Shown: positions 11,377 to 22,971, counted from the first letter of the stretch. The stretch is 64,000 nt of DNA from Ricordea florida (GCA_949710005.1 OX453275.1:15365195-15429194); one strand, 5' to 3'. The notes: a model not told the origin generated them from the letters alone. Program-made: numbers and translations.

Positions 11377-11775
11377 CTGGCTGATATTTTACATGGACTT
11401 AAATATTTAAATCTGAGTGGCCATGTGGTATCTAATCTGACCTTCTTGCAAGGCACGCGCCAGTTGGAGTATTTGATCCTAAATGATTGCATTGCATTGA
11501 AGGACATATCCCCGGTTTCTTTTTGTAAACATTTAACCTTCCTTTCGCTTAACAGGGTAGTTATTCACGAAAGTGAGCTCTTGCAGTCTGTACTGCCGCT
11601 GTCAAATCTGTTTTTCCTCGGTGTAAAGGGAAACGAGCTATCTTTAGAGTCACTTAAAGAAATGTGCAAAACACTTTGCAAACTTTCTTTTCTCAGCTTA
11701 GACCATAATATAGTAAATCGATCAGAATTTTTATCCTTAGCAAGCGAATTTGATATCACTGTCAACAATGCTTAA
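11377..11775 (+). pseudogene. leucine-rich-repeat gene fragment carried by hAT-1
   Basis: An open frame of about 132 codons begins after a stop at 11374 and shows consecutive LRR units: LKYLNLSGHVVSNLTFL, LEYLILNDCIALKDIS, LTFLSLNRVVI, LFFLGVKGNELSLESL and LSFLSLDHNI. The spacing of 22-26 residues and the LxxLxL core fit a ribonuclease-inhibitor or cysteine-containing type of LRR. LRRs are not part of any hAT transposase known to me. The fragment lies where the transposase N-terminal half should be, so it looks captured from a host gene. It has no start or full solenoid and is probably not functional alone. Confidence 0.6.
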
Positions 11776-11805
11776 TTAAAGGGTGCAGTACGTTGACTCA
11801 GTTCA

Positions 11806-13307
11806 GTTTTCTCAATCATTGGTGATGAGGTGACAGATAAATACGCAAATCAAGAAATATTAAGTGTTTGCCTTAGGTTTTTAGATCTAAACAACGACGT
11901 TTCCCCTCAAATCAAAGAAGTATTTTTCGACTTTGTCAACCTTGACAAAACAACTGATGAGAGCATAGCAAACGCTATTTTGTCAAGTTTGGCCGAGAAC
12001 AACATCGATGTGGCGTTTGCAAGAGGACAGGCATACGATGGTGCCAGTGCCATCCTCAGAAGCATGTGGTGTGTAAGGAAAAATAAGGAGAATAGCACCG
12101 ATGGCACTGTACACTCATTGCAACAGTCACGTTTTGAATCTCAGTGTTGCAGCCGCATGCAGGTTAATTTCAGTCAGAAACATGATTGGAACCTTAAATG
12201 AAACTTTCCTTTTCTTTCATTTTTCACCTAAAAGACAGCGATTTCTAGAACAAGTTTTAGAGAAGTGTGATTCTACTTGCAGAAAGGAGAAGTAAAAAGG
12301 CTTATGCAAGACCCGATGGGTGGAAAGGCATGAATGTTACGAGACTTTCTACGAACTTTACGAGTACGTTTGCATTAGCTTGGAAACGATAGTTGATCAA
12401 GAGTCGCATCCTCATCTATATTCCTCGTTATCGTTCACGTGGGACAGGGAGACTAAAACCAAGGCACAAGTTCTTCTGGCAATTTGAAGACATTCGGATT
12501 CATCTTCACTTTTTTGATCACAAAGAATAGCCTAGAGACACTCAAACCAATTGTAGCCAAGATTCAGAAGAAAGACCAAGATGTCTTTCAAGCGTATTCT
12601 ATGATTGACGGCACCATTAAAGCAGTTGCCAGGGTGAGGTCAAACATAGAAGAGGAATGTCATGAATGGTTTGAAGACGCTTCTCGACTGGCTGACAAGA
12701 TTGAGGCTACAGTCTGAGTGCCAAGAATCACTGGGAGGCAGGAACATAAGAACAATGCACCTAGCGTAAGCCCGGAATCACATTATCGCGTTAACGTTTC
12801 CATACCTTTTATAGATCATTTATTAGAAGAAATGAGTTCAAGATTCAGCGAGGACAATAGGGCTGGAGCCGAAATTTTTGCCTTGGTTCCATCTGCCATG
12901 GTGAAGCATGACAGTCCTCGTAATTTAGCAGAAAAGCACCGTCCTCTCTTCTTTCTGAGTTAAAGGAATGGCAATACTTCTGGAAACAGTACACGCCCAC
13001 TATACAGCTACCGGGAAATCTTATTGAGTGTGTAAAATATGCTGACGAGGATATGTATCCTAACATACGAGTTTTGCTTATAATTGGTTGTACCCTTCCT
13101 GTTAGTTCTGCCGAAGCTGAGCGTTCATTCTCTGGCTTGCGACGAATCAAGTCATATCTCAGAAACAGGATGTCTGATGAGCGGTTGTCAGGACTTGCAC
13201 TCATGCACTTACATCATGACCTTGACTTTGATGTTGACGAAATCTCTACAATCTTTGTAACCAAGCACAAGAGGAGGATGTTTCAAGGGTGTATCCTGTA
13301 CGAGTAG
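11806..13307 (+). pseudogene. hAT transposase, C-terminal half (DUF4371/ZMYM1-like), broken
   Basis: The sequence enters at FSIIGDEVTDKYANQEI, the RNase-H-like catalytic region of DUF4371-type hAT transposases, and continues through ARGQAYDGAS and HCNSHVLNL. It ends with the hAT dimerisation region LPVSSAEAERSFSGLRRIK and SYLRNRMSDERLSGLALM. At least four frame changes and several stops occur. The TTF-type zinc finger and N-terminal half are absent, replaced by the LRR fragment. It is not functional. Confidence 0.75.
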
Positions 13308-13714
13308 AACTCAAGTACACGGTAAGAGGCCAAGGAATTAAAACGTGCAACCACGATTGGCGGTAGGGGGTGTGGGGGAGAAGTAATTTGCCACACAAAA
13401 AAAATAAACAGTCCTTTTTGAACCAAAGTTTGGACCCCCCCAGTCAAAAATTCCTGGATCCGCCCCTGTGCTGTATGCCGCAAAAGTCCACCAGAAGTCG
13501 TTCAGTTACAAATGGTGCTGGGCGAAGGGGGCGGCTGTATATCTTCGCAAGACAGATTCATCAACAAATGATCTGGCTAACCTACGAGCACGTGAATCTT
13601 CTTCATCAGGCCATCAATCCAGTGGTGACTGAAGTTTGATCTGTAAACAACTCACCTTTAGCTGCTAAGTGAACTTTTATTTAATTTAGTCTTTGTAATA
13701 TAGAAATTCCTATC

Positions 13715-16700
13715 ATGGAAGGTACGAGTAAAGACGTTGATAAATCTAGACGATCTTTATTGAAGGAACTGCCATATTTTGGCTCTAGAGGAGATTTAAC
13801 GATGATACATGGACAATATAATAATTCTTTTGTGATTGCCTCGAAAACTAGGAGAGATTTGGACAAGTTGTCGAGTATTTATGACCTGGATTTGTTCACT
13901 CTTAATACCAGTATAGATCATAATCTTTCTCCCGTGAGACAGTCTCATATGCGAATACACGGCCGATATTTTTCCCCGCATAGTTTCAGGGAAATGAAAA
14001 CCAAACAAATAGAAGATGGAATTAAGACATGCTTTTCTTTTTTTCACAATAATGTAGTTAGTTTAAACCGGAACCTTGAAAATCTCCAAACCCATCTTTT
14101 GCATGAGCTTGATTTTCGCTTTAATGTTATTGGTGTCACTGAGAGAAAAATCACCAATTCCAATTTTTACACTTGCAATGCAAATATTCCTGGCTATGTT
14201 TTCGAATGTGCTCCCACACCTTTAGCGTCAGGTGATGTTGGGGTGTTTATTGACGAGACATTAAGCTATTGTGTTTTAGAAAAGGTCACGAATGAAGCCT
14301 TTCAGTCCCTATGGATTAAGATCTCTTTTATCAAAAAGAAAAGCGTTATTTGCGGCAACAAAGTTCACTTAAACACTTTCAGCAATATTTTGATGAAACA
14401 ATTGAAAAATTCACTTCTTCGGTAAAACACGTTGTAATCATGGGTGATTTCAACATAGATCTTCTTAAATGTGACTCGTCATCTTATAGCCTCCACTTTA
14501 TGTCTTCTATTCAAAGCTGTTATCTAATCCCCACAATTGACAAACCAACCCGAGTTCGAAGCTCTTCTGCTACTCTTATCGATAACATCCTTATTAACAA
14601 CCCTGACCAAGTTGTGACCTGCGGAAACATAGTATCTGATATTGGTGATCATTTCTCGCAATTTTGCATTTTAAAATCTGTGAAGCATAAAGTAAAGGTA
14701 AACAAATTTAAAGTGCGAAATTTTTCGCAGTTTTCTGCTGATTGCTTCAATGCTGAACTTTCCCAAGTGGACTGGAATGGTATTGTTGAAACGAAATCGT
14801 GTGATGTGAATGATTTGTTTTCATCTTTTTATAACAAGTTTAAGAAGCTTGTCAACAAACATGCACCTGTGAAGATTTCAAATCGTAAAGCAAAACAGCT
14901 TTCCGAACCATGGATAACTCAAGGCTTACGCGATTCTATTAAGATTAAAAACAAATTATATGCATCTGGTAATGTCTCTAAGTACAAAACTTATAGAAAC
15001 AAAATTTGTAGCTTAACACGCATAAGTTAACAACAACAACTCTATTTAAAATTCTTTGACTCTAATTTGACTAATATGAAGAAAACGTGTGAAGGAATCA
15101 ATAGGATACTTGCACGCAAATCAAAGAAAAGTAAGTCCATCACTTCCATTAAGGATCCTTCGGATTCTGACAAAGTTACCAGAAACACTATCAGTATAGC
15201 TAATGTTCTCAACAAACATTTTGTTTCTGTTGGACCAACTCTGGCAAATAATCTGCCACCCGCTAAGTGCCATTATATTGACTTTCTTAAGAGAATTAAA
15301 TCAACTGATTCGTCGTTTGCTTTTAACCTAGTTACTCCAGAGGAAGTTGGACTAGAAATTTCTTGCATACCAAAAAACAAATCTCATGGCTTATACTCGT
15401 GTCCGACGCAGACGTTTAAAACCCTCTGCAAGTGGCATTCTGGTGGATATTGTAAATATATCTATTTCAACTGGAGTTTATCCCTCTAAGCTAAGAATGG
15501 CAAAGATTATTCCGATTTTCAAGCAAGATGATGACACAGACGTTAACAATTATAGGGCGATTGTTCTGCTTTCTAATTTCAACAGTATCTTTGAAAAAAT
15601 AGTGTTTAAAAGAATGGAGTCTTTTATTGAACAGAATAACCTGCTCACTAAATCTCAATATGGCTTTCGCAAGGCATATTCTACTCAGCCTAGATATTGT
15701 GAATGCAATACAGATAAATATGAGCAATCGTTTATTCTCATGCGGGATTTTCATCGATCTGAAAAAGGCTTTTGATACTGTAGATCACGAAATTCTTTTG
15801 CACAAGTTAGATTACTATGGTTTCCGCGGCATTATAAACATCTGGTTTTCATCCTACTTGCAAGGGCGAACTCAAACAACTCAAATTGGGCCTCATATTT
15901 CTGAAAGGTTAGATTCTACTTGTGGAGTCCCTCAGGGTTCTGTTCTAGGCCCACTGTGTTTTCTGTTATATATATCAATGACATACAGGAATCATCAGAT
16001 AAGCTTAGTTTTTACCTTTTTGCGGATGATACAAATATTCTTTTTGCTCTACGTAAATCAAGAACTCAATAAAGTATATGATTGGTTAACTGCAAACCAA
16101 CTGACCTTGAATATTAAAAAGAGTAATTTCGTTATATTTTGCCCTGCCCAAAGGAAACTTACTTATCAACCTAAAATCGTGATATTTGATAATAAACGGA
16201 ACAAGAAGGTGGCTCTGGAGCATAAAGATTATGTCAAATATCTCGAGATTTTAATTGATAAAAGTTTGTCTTGGAAACACCATATTGACCATGTAATCAT
16301 TGTACTAAGTAGAACCGTAGGATTAATCGCTAAATTACGACACTTTCTGCCAACGCATACCCTCTTAAATATATACCAAGCTCTTATAGCTCCTTATTTA
16401 ACATATGGTCTGACGGTATGGGGTCAAGCCTACAAATCCTACCTTGACAAGCTCCTAAAACTGCAGAAACGAGCTCTTCGCTTTATCTACTATTCTCATC
16501 ATAATGAGCATGCAATTCCTTTATTTGTTGACGCTCATATCTTACCGCTAAAATTTGTTTATTATGAATCTATAGCTAATTTGATGTTTGACGTTCGAAA
16601 CAGAACAGCTCCATCCAATATTCGAGATCTATTTCAAGACATATCTAATGTTCATTCTTACAATACACGTTCTTCTGCCTCTAATAACTTCTATACCAAA

Positions 16701-16898
16701 CCTTCTAGGCTATCCGTTCAAGCGAATTCCTTCTCTCGAAGTGGAGTAAAAGTGTGGAATGCAATACCTCAAGCTTTAAGAAATCTTTCCAAAAATGCGT
16801 TTAAAAGAAAACTCAAACAAATTTTATTCAACATATTAGAAGCACATGACACTTATACAGATTTATTTGAGATTATACAAAATGTAAAGTCCTGGTAA
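13715..16898 (+). pseudogene. LINE-A ORF2, endonuclease and reverse transcriptase
   Basis: The N-terminal part has endonuclease features (LDFRFNVIGVTERKI, then MGDFNIDLL in a shifted frame). Reverse transcriptase follows: AFDTVDHEILLHKLDYYGF (motif A), STCGVPQGSVLGPL (motif B) and FADDTNILF (motif C), the last in another frame from about 15980. The C-terminal region (LRFIYYSHHNEHAIPLFV to KAFKRKLKQILFNIL) is typical of the Jockey/CR1 group. There are about four frameshifts and one in-frame stop at 15028-15030, so it is inactive although every catalytic motif can still be read. Confidence 0.8.
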
Positions 16899-17054
16899 TA
16901 CTTCTCCTGATCTGTCTTGGCTATTTTTATAAACTGTAGCTGTATCTTTAATATTTCAAATTTGGTTAATGCAACTTGTTGTTATTCAATACTGTCTCCT
17001 TCCTTTCTACTTTATTAGTTAATAATTATTAATTTTTTCTAATTCGGCTATTAA

Positions 17055-17098
17055 GGCATGGCCCGCCTAGATTAGCTTTTGCTAGTTGCGGGCATGCC
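17055..17098 (+). other. conserved 3' UTR hairpin of LINE-A family
   Basis: The sequence folds as GGCATGGCCCGC with GCGGGCATGCC around a loop of about 20 bases. A related hairpin with the same loop core (gattagc...tgcta) lies in the 3' region of the LINE fragment at 29998-30783. A shared 3' structure suggests recognition of the template by the element's reverse transcriptase. Confidence 0.55.
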
Positions 17099-17149
17099 CT
17101 TTCTTGTAAATATATTTGAAAATTAATAAGGTGTAAGTGTAAGTGTAAG

Positions 17150-19892
17150 ATATTCTTCACATTAATGAAGCCAAGCTCGATGGTGCAAATCGTGACAGGC
17201 TGCTCGATTTACCAAGCTATACGTTAATACGTACAGATAGAAATAAGTTTGGTGAAGAGGTCTTTGGTGTTTACTTACGTCATTCTATAACCTTTCTAAG
17301 AATGCTAAGTCTTGATGACAAAAATCTTGAAACGATTGTTCTTGATGTACAAAAGCCAAGATCTTTACCATTTCTTTTTACCACATGATTGGCCACCTCA
17401 GTTTCCAGTAGAATATTTTGAGGATCTTGAATTGTTTTTGTCTGACTCAAAATACAGGGAGGTTTATTTACTTGGTGACTTGAATTGTAATTTTCTCTGT
17501 AATCCCTTAGCGTCTCACATTTAACACCTACTGGGTGTGTTAATTACTAGTACTTTTCAATTCCAGCAAGTTTTAAGTGAACCTACAAGGGTTAACCCTC
17601 AAACAAAAACTTTGATCGATCTGGTTACCATAAACAGTGTTGAAAGTTTGAGTCAATCGGGAATTTACCCTCTTTCAATTAGTGATCACAACCTTACTTT
17701 TGCAGTGAGAAAGAGGGCAGCCACTAGACATTTGAAACATTTTGATGAAAGCAAATTTAAAATCGACGTGGCCGTCTATTGCGAATTTTCGCATTACATG
17801 TATATTATTTTCGCATATTAATTGTAAAAATGTTTAAGCGCGATTGGCTGAAGAAAAAGGCTTCAAAAAGTGGCTGCCTAGAGGACTGGGCGGCTTACAG
17901 AAAGCAAAGGAATTTCACGAATAAGGAAATTAATCAAGCAAAAAAGTGCTTTTGTCGGAAACAAATTGAAGAGGCTTCAGGTGACCAGAGACCTACCTGG
18001 AAAACCCTTAATGATTTGACGCGAAAGCAGTCTGACAGTACCACACTTCACGGCTATTGGTTCGAGACTTGCTTCTGAAATACCATCTGATCGTATTGGC
18101 AGTAAGCCAAAAGATTTCCTTACTAAATGTTCTGCGAGATTTCAATTCAAGAAAATCGTTCCCTCCAAGGTCTTGAGGTTATTGAATTTAGTCAAAATTT
18201 CGAAGGCTCCCGGTCTTCATAAATTTTTCAATAAGATTTTGAAATTGCCTGTATGTGTTATTTATAAGAGAATAACTGATCCAGGAACCGATCTCTTTAA
18301 TTTTTTAATTGCTTCGGGTGTATTTCCCAGGCATTGGAAAGTTGCAAAGGTCTGTCCACTTTTTAAATCCGATGTCAATAACTATGTACAGACCTACTTC
18401 GATTTTAACAAACATTGTTCGTGTTTTTGAAAGACTACTTCTCGAGCAAATTTATAAGCTTACAAGTGCGCACACTAAGACAGTGGTAAATGAGCTCGCT
18501 ATTTGAAACATTTCAGTGCACAAAATACCTTATCGTGGTGTTCATTAAGAAAATGCACTCATCTTGGAGCCTATGTTGTTCAGCAGAATGTCTTCTATTT
18601 GCAAACGTCACGGTTACTCTCAAGTAGGTCCCTGCTTACGAACGTTCGAGTTACACTTGAGTTGATTTGTCTTTTGAGATCACGAAACGACCCGGTTCGA
18701 AACTGACGCTCGACATCTTAAAGTGTGGGTCCAACACGAACGGCGTGTGCGTCTGCATGCATTTTGAGAGTCTCACAAGGAAAGGAAGTGGAAAAATACT
18801 ATTTCGAATCCATTTCTGAACGCTGCTTCAACTGTGATTCAACTCGTATTGTTGACTCTTCCCAGTCCCTACGCGGCTGCACATTTGCGACGTACATAGA
18901 TAGATAGGCAGCCCAAACCTAGACTCGTGCCCGCCCCAGGCGTGCACGAGTAATGAGTAAGGATCATAAAGAGAGATTTCGAATTTGTGTTGATCGGGTC
19001 TAGACAGAGAATTGCCGCTCTTGATGGTGACATAGAATTTACCCTGTCTAACACGAATGTGAAGCAAGTGGAGTCCAGTATATGCTTAGGTGTTAGTATT
19101 GATAAGAACCTGACGTGGGACGGCCCCTTGCAAAGGCATAAGGTAATTTCCAATTGAAGATTTCTAAAAAAAGATTAAACCTTTTACAAAAAAGTAGAAC
19201 CTTGTTGTTTTATATAGGTCAATTATTCAACCTTATTTCAGTACGTTACTGTTGTATAGTGTGGGATTCAAAAGGTGACACTTTAACCAACAGTCTTCAA
19301 AGCCTTCAAAAACAGAGCGGCTCGTACTATTACCTGCGCTTCATATTCTAAACCCTCTCGGGAAATTTTTCACGAATTTGGGCTGGACCCAATTAGATTC
19401 CGTGAGCAAATTTCACAAGGCTATTATGATGCTTAAAATTGTCAAGGGCCTGGCACCTCCATACCTCACCCAAATGTTCACTTTAATAACACCTTAAATA
19501 GTTACGGTCTGAGATCTTGATTCCAATCTTGAACTGCCTAAATGTAGAACCAATTAATTCAAGAATAGCTTCGCATTTTAGTGGCGCTAAGGTCTGGAAT
19601 GCTCTCCCTCGCCATCTCAAAGAGCAAACATCTTTGAATAACTTTAAAAGTAAGTTTAAAAAGGTTTACTACCAGTCCAGCATCAGTTAGACAACTGCAT
19701 AGTTATCGTCACCTCGTTGTAATTTGCTTCAATAAGTTGACTTAAATTTCAATATACTATGTTGTAATTAACTAGTGGTACATGTCATTAGCAATTGTAC
19801 GGATTTTACGGAAACCAAATTTTAACCTGTACGTTTTGATTTGATAAAGCTCCGTGTTTAAATAATAAACTATTCCATCTATCTATCTATCT
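17150..19892 (+). pseudogene. LINE-B, main segment: endonuclease, partial RT, C-terminal domain, tail
   Basis: It begins in the endonuclease with DILHINEAKLDGANRDRLL, then LLGDLNCNFLCNP and TKTLIDLVTINSV. Linker sequence and the first RT part follow (KISKAPGLHKFFNKIL; RHWKVAKVCPLFKSD). The RT palm (motifs A to C) is missing, with unrelated sequence at about 18490-18955. The C-terminal domain resumes with LDGDIEFTLSNTNVKQVESS and runs to FSGAKVWNALPRHLKEQ, ending near 19690. A 3' UTR leads to a TATC tail that hAT-2 interrupts. Many frameshifts are present. Confidence 0.65.
18490..18955. repeat. unclassified repeat replacing the LINE-B RT palm
   Basis: The part at about 18660-18770 resembles 42600-42715: both hold a gaaacgaccc-ttcgaaa block, a gtgggtcca-cgaacgg block and gtctgcatg in the same order with many substitutions. 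Its boundaries are approximate and its family is not recognised. Confidence 0.4.
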
Positions 19893-21938
19893 CAGGGGCG
19901 GATCCAGGATTTTACATGAGTGATTTGCAGCACCTTAACTAGGGGGGTTTGGGGGCATGCTCCCCCAAGGAAATTTGAAATTGAGTGCTCCCAGAATGCA
20001 ATTTTCCTGCATTCTGAGAGCACTTTAAGCCATTCAGACACATTAACAGTACCTCCTCAGAAAGGCAAAATTCTGTACAAAAAAATCAATTCTGTGTATT
20101 TACACAGACAAACCAGAATAACAATTTTTTTTGTCCAGAAATTTGCCTTTCTGTTGTCTAAGGAGTCTAGCATGTCAATTAAGATTGAGGGCTGCCTTTG
20201 AAAATGTAGTAGATCTGCTGCCTGGATTGCTGTCTTGGATGCTTGTAGGGGTGCCAACAGCCTTTTAGATCAGTGTATAAATTGATGTGGTCCAATGAGC
20301 TCAGACTGAGAGAATATGTGAAAACCATTTAAGCTTATCAAATACCCAGTGTCAGTGGAAAAATAACTCTAAAAACTATTGAAGAATGACTTTTTTGTCC
20401 AGATATAAGTATTAATACAATTTAATCTTTGATAGCTGCTCCTGTTGTTCCATCCTCACAAAGGTAGAATCCTACAAACTCTTCTCTGACTGTTTTGGTC
20501 GAATCGAGAAATCTGATCACCACTGAAAGGTTTTCTTTATTTGATATGTCAGCTGCTTCGTCAGGCATAATAGAAAAATATTTGCTGTCCCTGATTTCCT
20601 GTGACAAATTATTCACTATGATAGCACCCACAGTTGTAATCATCTCATTTTGAATGGTTTTAGAAATATAAGTCGCATTTCTGGGAGCGGTTTCCAGGTG
20701 ATGTTTTAGTGTTTGGTCGCCGCTGTCAATTCGAAATTCTAACAGTGCATATAAAATAACCGGAAAGACTGCCATTTCCTCGATCATCATCTCGTGTACC
20801 TCTGAGGGCTATGTTGTTTTTCCGCAGAAAATTGTTTTAAAAAGGGATTTCAGAATTTCGCGATTTCTATTGATTTGCGGTTGAAGTAAATTGTTGATCT
20901 GCTGATCAGTTGGAACCGCTTCTCTTCTCATGTTTCTCAGAAAATTCTCCATTGCGATCACTGCAAAATTATGCATCTCACATTTCCCGCTGGCGTGTTT
21001 GGTAAAACTTGAAACGGCGGACGTCCAAAGTGTGAGTGGAGACTTGAACAATTTGTCTAGTTTATTCGTATTTCGCCCACACTGGACTCCAAAACAAACA
21101 CACGGTAAACAAAATGCACCATCGACATATTTAGAGTATGCTAGCCAGGGAAATCTTTTCAGCCAGCTCCACACAAAATGACGGCTAGAATTCGAACATT
21201 CCACTGACGCTGGGAAATCAAATAGCTCACCTGGTTTCCACACATTCTCTATGAACTTGAACTTGTCCTGGTCCGAATATGAGTTGATTTCCTTGAAAAC
21301 CAAGCCAACATCATACTGTGAACAGTCCTCCTTCCGACAAACTGGATCGCCTCGAACCATCATTTCTAATTAAAATTTCCCTTGTCTTCCTCCGTCGCAA
21401 GTTACTTTAACAATGAACTCTGATCGGAGCAAGAACAAACGAGGGACTTTCAGGGAGAGGCTTCCCTTTATATACGATTGTCAGTAGTTTGCACGGTAGT
21501 TTGCGTCCTGGATAGCCAATCACAATCGAGTTTGAGTAGTTCGCAAGACAATGCGAGTGATTCTAGCCAATAGAGGAGGGTTTTGAGTGATTTGTGGAAA
21601 GATCGATAAACTAACCACTCCCACCCACTGCGTACAAATTTTGTCCGGTCGTGCCTACGAATTTTTTCGTGTTGTTCTCCGAAGTCTCGACAAAGGGCGA
21701 AAGCGCACGAACGGAGATTCGTCAAATTCGTTCGGAAAGGACTGGGTTTGGTGTGTAATCGACGGTATAACGAGATTCGACGATTTTTTTCTTTGTTTTA
21801 TTTCATAATAAACACTGCAACAAGAAGGATAATTGATTTCTTGAGCTTCAAGAAACAACCTGAGAAGTAACAAACCCAGGTTTGGAAACATTTGAGTGAT
21901 TTCTGGAAATCACTTGAACTACTCTGGATCCGCCCCTG
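19893..21938 (-). mobile_element. hAT-2 DNA transposon inserted in LINE-B's TATC tail
   Basis: The terminal inverted repeats are CAGGGGCGGATCCAG on the left and its complement CTGGATCCGCCCCTG on the right. Both flanks are TATC repeat, so the element split the microsatellite tail of LINE-B and any target duplication is hidden in it. The transposase gene is on the minus strand and lacks its C-terminal half. The ends match hAT-1, so the two are relatives. Confidence 0.8.
20422..21363 (-). pseudogene. hAT transposase, N-terminal half with TTF-type zinc finger
   Basis: The minus-strand frame 21363-20809 includes WLKRFPWLAYSKYVDGAFC and the zinc-finger-like FCLPCVCFG, as in the TTF/DUF4371 group of hAT transposases. 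After a stop it continues at 20790-20422 with YFSIMPDEAADISNKENLS, the start of the catalytic domain. The frame ends at 20422 and the rest of the catalytic and dimerisation regions is absent. It is not functional. The retained part is roughly the complement of what hAT-1 keeps. Confidence 0.75.
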
Positions 21939-21967
21939 TATCTATCTATCTATCTATCTATCTATCT
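21939..21967. repeat. (TATC)n, remainder of LINE-B tail
   Basis: TATC units continue on the right of hAT-2, matching 19877-19892 on its left. Confidence 0.85.
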
Positions 21968-22720
21968 CTATTTACCTATCGATCTTGAAAAAACCAGTGA
22001 CAGCTCGAATGTTAAACAATGTTAAACACTCAGCGGCTGTTAAACACTCAGGTTATGAAGATTGGTGCTTTATTTGAAGTTAAGTTGAGTCTTTTAACCA
22101 TTCGCTGCACGCTGCAGCTTGCCATTGTTGGTAAGACCCTTTCTTGGTCTGAATTTCTCAATTGGTAACTCAAACGCCTTCCTCGAGACAGTACGTTTTC
22201 GACGGAGTAACAGCCGAACGTTTGCTGGTGGCCATGGGACTCCTCGTGATTTAAGTCCCATTACTGTATGTTATCATACCTACCAAAACCGTGTTGACTT
22301 GCGTGCCACGTGACACCATTTTTCCAATTCTCTAGGTAAAGAGAGAAATTAAGTTTTTTCAATCCATGATCCAAAGTCAGGCTCTCCAGCTACATGGAAT
22401 TCTCAAAGAAGAGATATGTACTTGCGGACATTGTAGGATAACCTATAGCTAGCTTCTAGCTTCCGATTCCTGTCATCTTCAAAAGATATGAATAAAAACT
22501 TTGGGCATTATGTTGAAAATATCAATGCCATTCGTTAACACGAAGTAATATCTTACTTTGAATAACAATGAACCAATCACGTTTGTTCTAGAAAGAGCCG
22601 GAAACACCCCAAACAATCAAACAAATTCATACCCCTCTATAGAAAGTAGTCAAAAGACAATCAAAATTCCTATCCTGTTGGTCAACAACACAAAATGCTT
22701 TTATTGTGAAGAGTGAAGAG
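21968..22720. other. non-coding stretch, nothing recognised
   Basis: It contains a local duplication of gttaaacactcag/gttaaacaatg near 22008-22052. No exon or transposon end was identified. Confidence 0.4.
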
Positions 22721-22971
22721 GGGGTGGCGAATGGTTAATGCAAGACTTTGCAAGAGGGCGAGACTACCGTTTTTCTTTGCGAGCCCGAGACATTTTGACT
22801 TCTTAGATTGCGAGACCGAGACTTCAAAGTGTTTTGAGTTCGAGACTCTTACGTATAAAAATCGAGACTGCGAGACGCACATAACCGCTAAAAAACGAGA
22901 CTGCGAGACCCGTGAAATTTGACTAAAACTTTGCGAGACCCAGAGTTTTTGAAGGACCATTCGTCACCCTT
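22721..22971. mobile_element. 251-bp MITE with GCGAGAC internal motifs
   Basis: The ends are inverted: GGGTGGCGAATGGT on the left, ACCATTCGTCACCC on the right. TGAAGAG is repeated directly on both sides (22714-22720 and 22972-22978) as a 7-bp target duplication. The interior carries at least five copies of gcgagac or cgagac in one orientation. It has no coding capacity, so it must be moved by a transposase encoded elsewhere. Confidence 0.7.

Larger units (their letters stand above)
11260..13468 (+). mobile_element. hAT-1 DNA transposon, internally rearranged
   Basis: The ends are inverted: CAGTGGCGGATCCAGG on the left and CCTGGATCCGCCCCTG on the right. These match the ends of hAT-2 in this window. 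The pentamer TGCTG is present on both sides (11255-11259 and 13469-13473). Removing the element with one TGCTG restores the LINE-A ORF1 frame, so the boundaries are secure. A 5-bp duplication is shorter than the 8 bp usual for hAT. Inside are a leucine-rich-repeat fragment and a broken transposase lacking its N-terminal half. C-rich runs lie next to both ends. Confidence 0.75.
10543..13632 (+). pseudogene. LINE-A ORF1, nucleic-acid-binding protein, interrupted twice
   Basis: It starts at an ATG with a coiled coil (KANDNLKRQLQDLATDFQTF). After a frame break it continues with YNIKIVGVPHISENESS and DIDIAHRVPQRNN, the hallmark of LINE ORF1 proteins with an RRM-like fold that bind their own RNA. 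An exact 80-bp repeat (11003-11082) then intervenes, and the frame resumes with GRRRPNPIICKFTRR. A hAT element (11260-13468) intervenes next, after which the frame resumes exactly with YAAKVHQKSFSYKW and ends at TGA 13630-13632. Internal stops show it is dead. Confidence 0.7.
10418..17149 (+). mobile_element. LINE-A, Jockey/CR1-like retrotransposon
   Basis: A two-ORF LINE inserted in LINE-B. ORF1 (10543-13632) carries a coiled coil and an RNA-binding-like segment; ORF2 (13715-16898) carries endonuclease and reverse transcriptase. The 3' untranslated region has a GC-rich hairpin (17055-17098) and ends in a short tandem tail (gtgtaagtgtaagtgtaag). A hAT element of 2.2 kb lies inside ORF1. The sequence agata occurs at both junctions with LINE-B and may be the target duplication. 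The element is inactive: both ORFs have frameshifts and stops. Confidence 0.75.

Noticed and set aside
18725..19153. Several short frames on both strands
   Set aside because: They lie over the unclassified repeat and the antisense of the LINE-B C-terminal domain.
19893..21938. hAT-1 and hAT-2 as two halves of one transposon
   Set aside because: Each has its own pair of inverted ends and different flanks, and they lie in opposite orientations; they are separate relatives that kept complementary halves.
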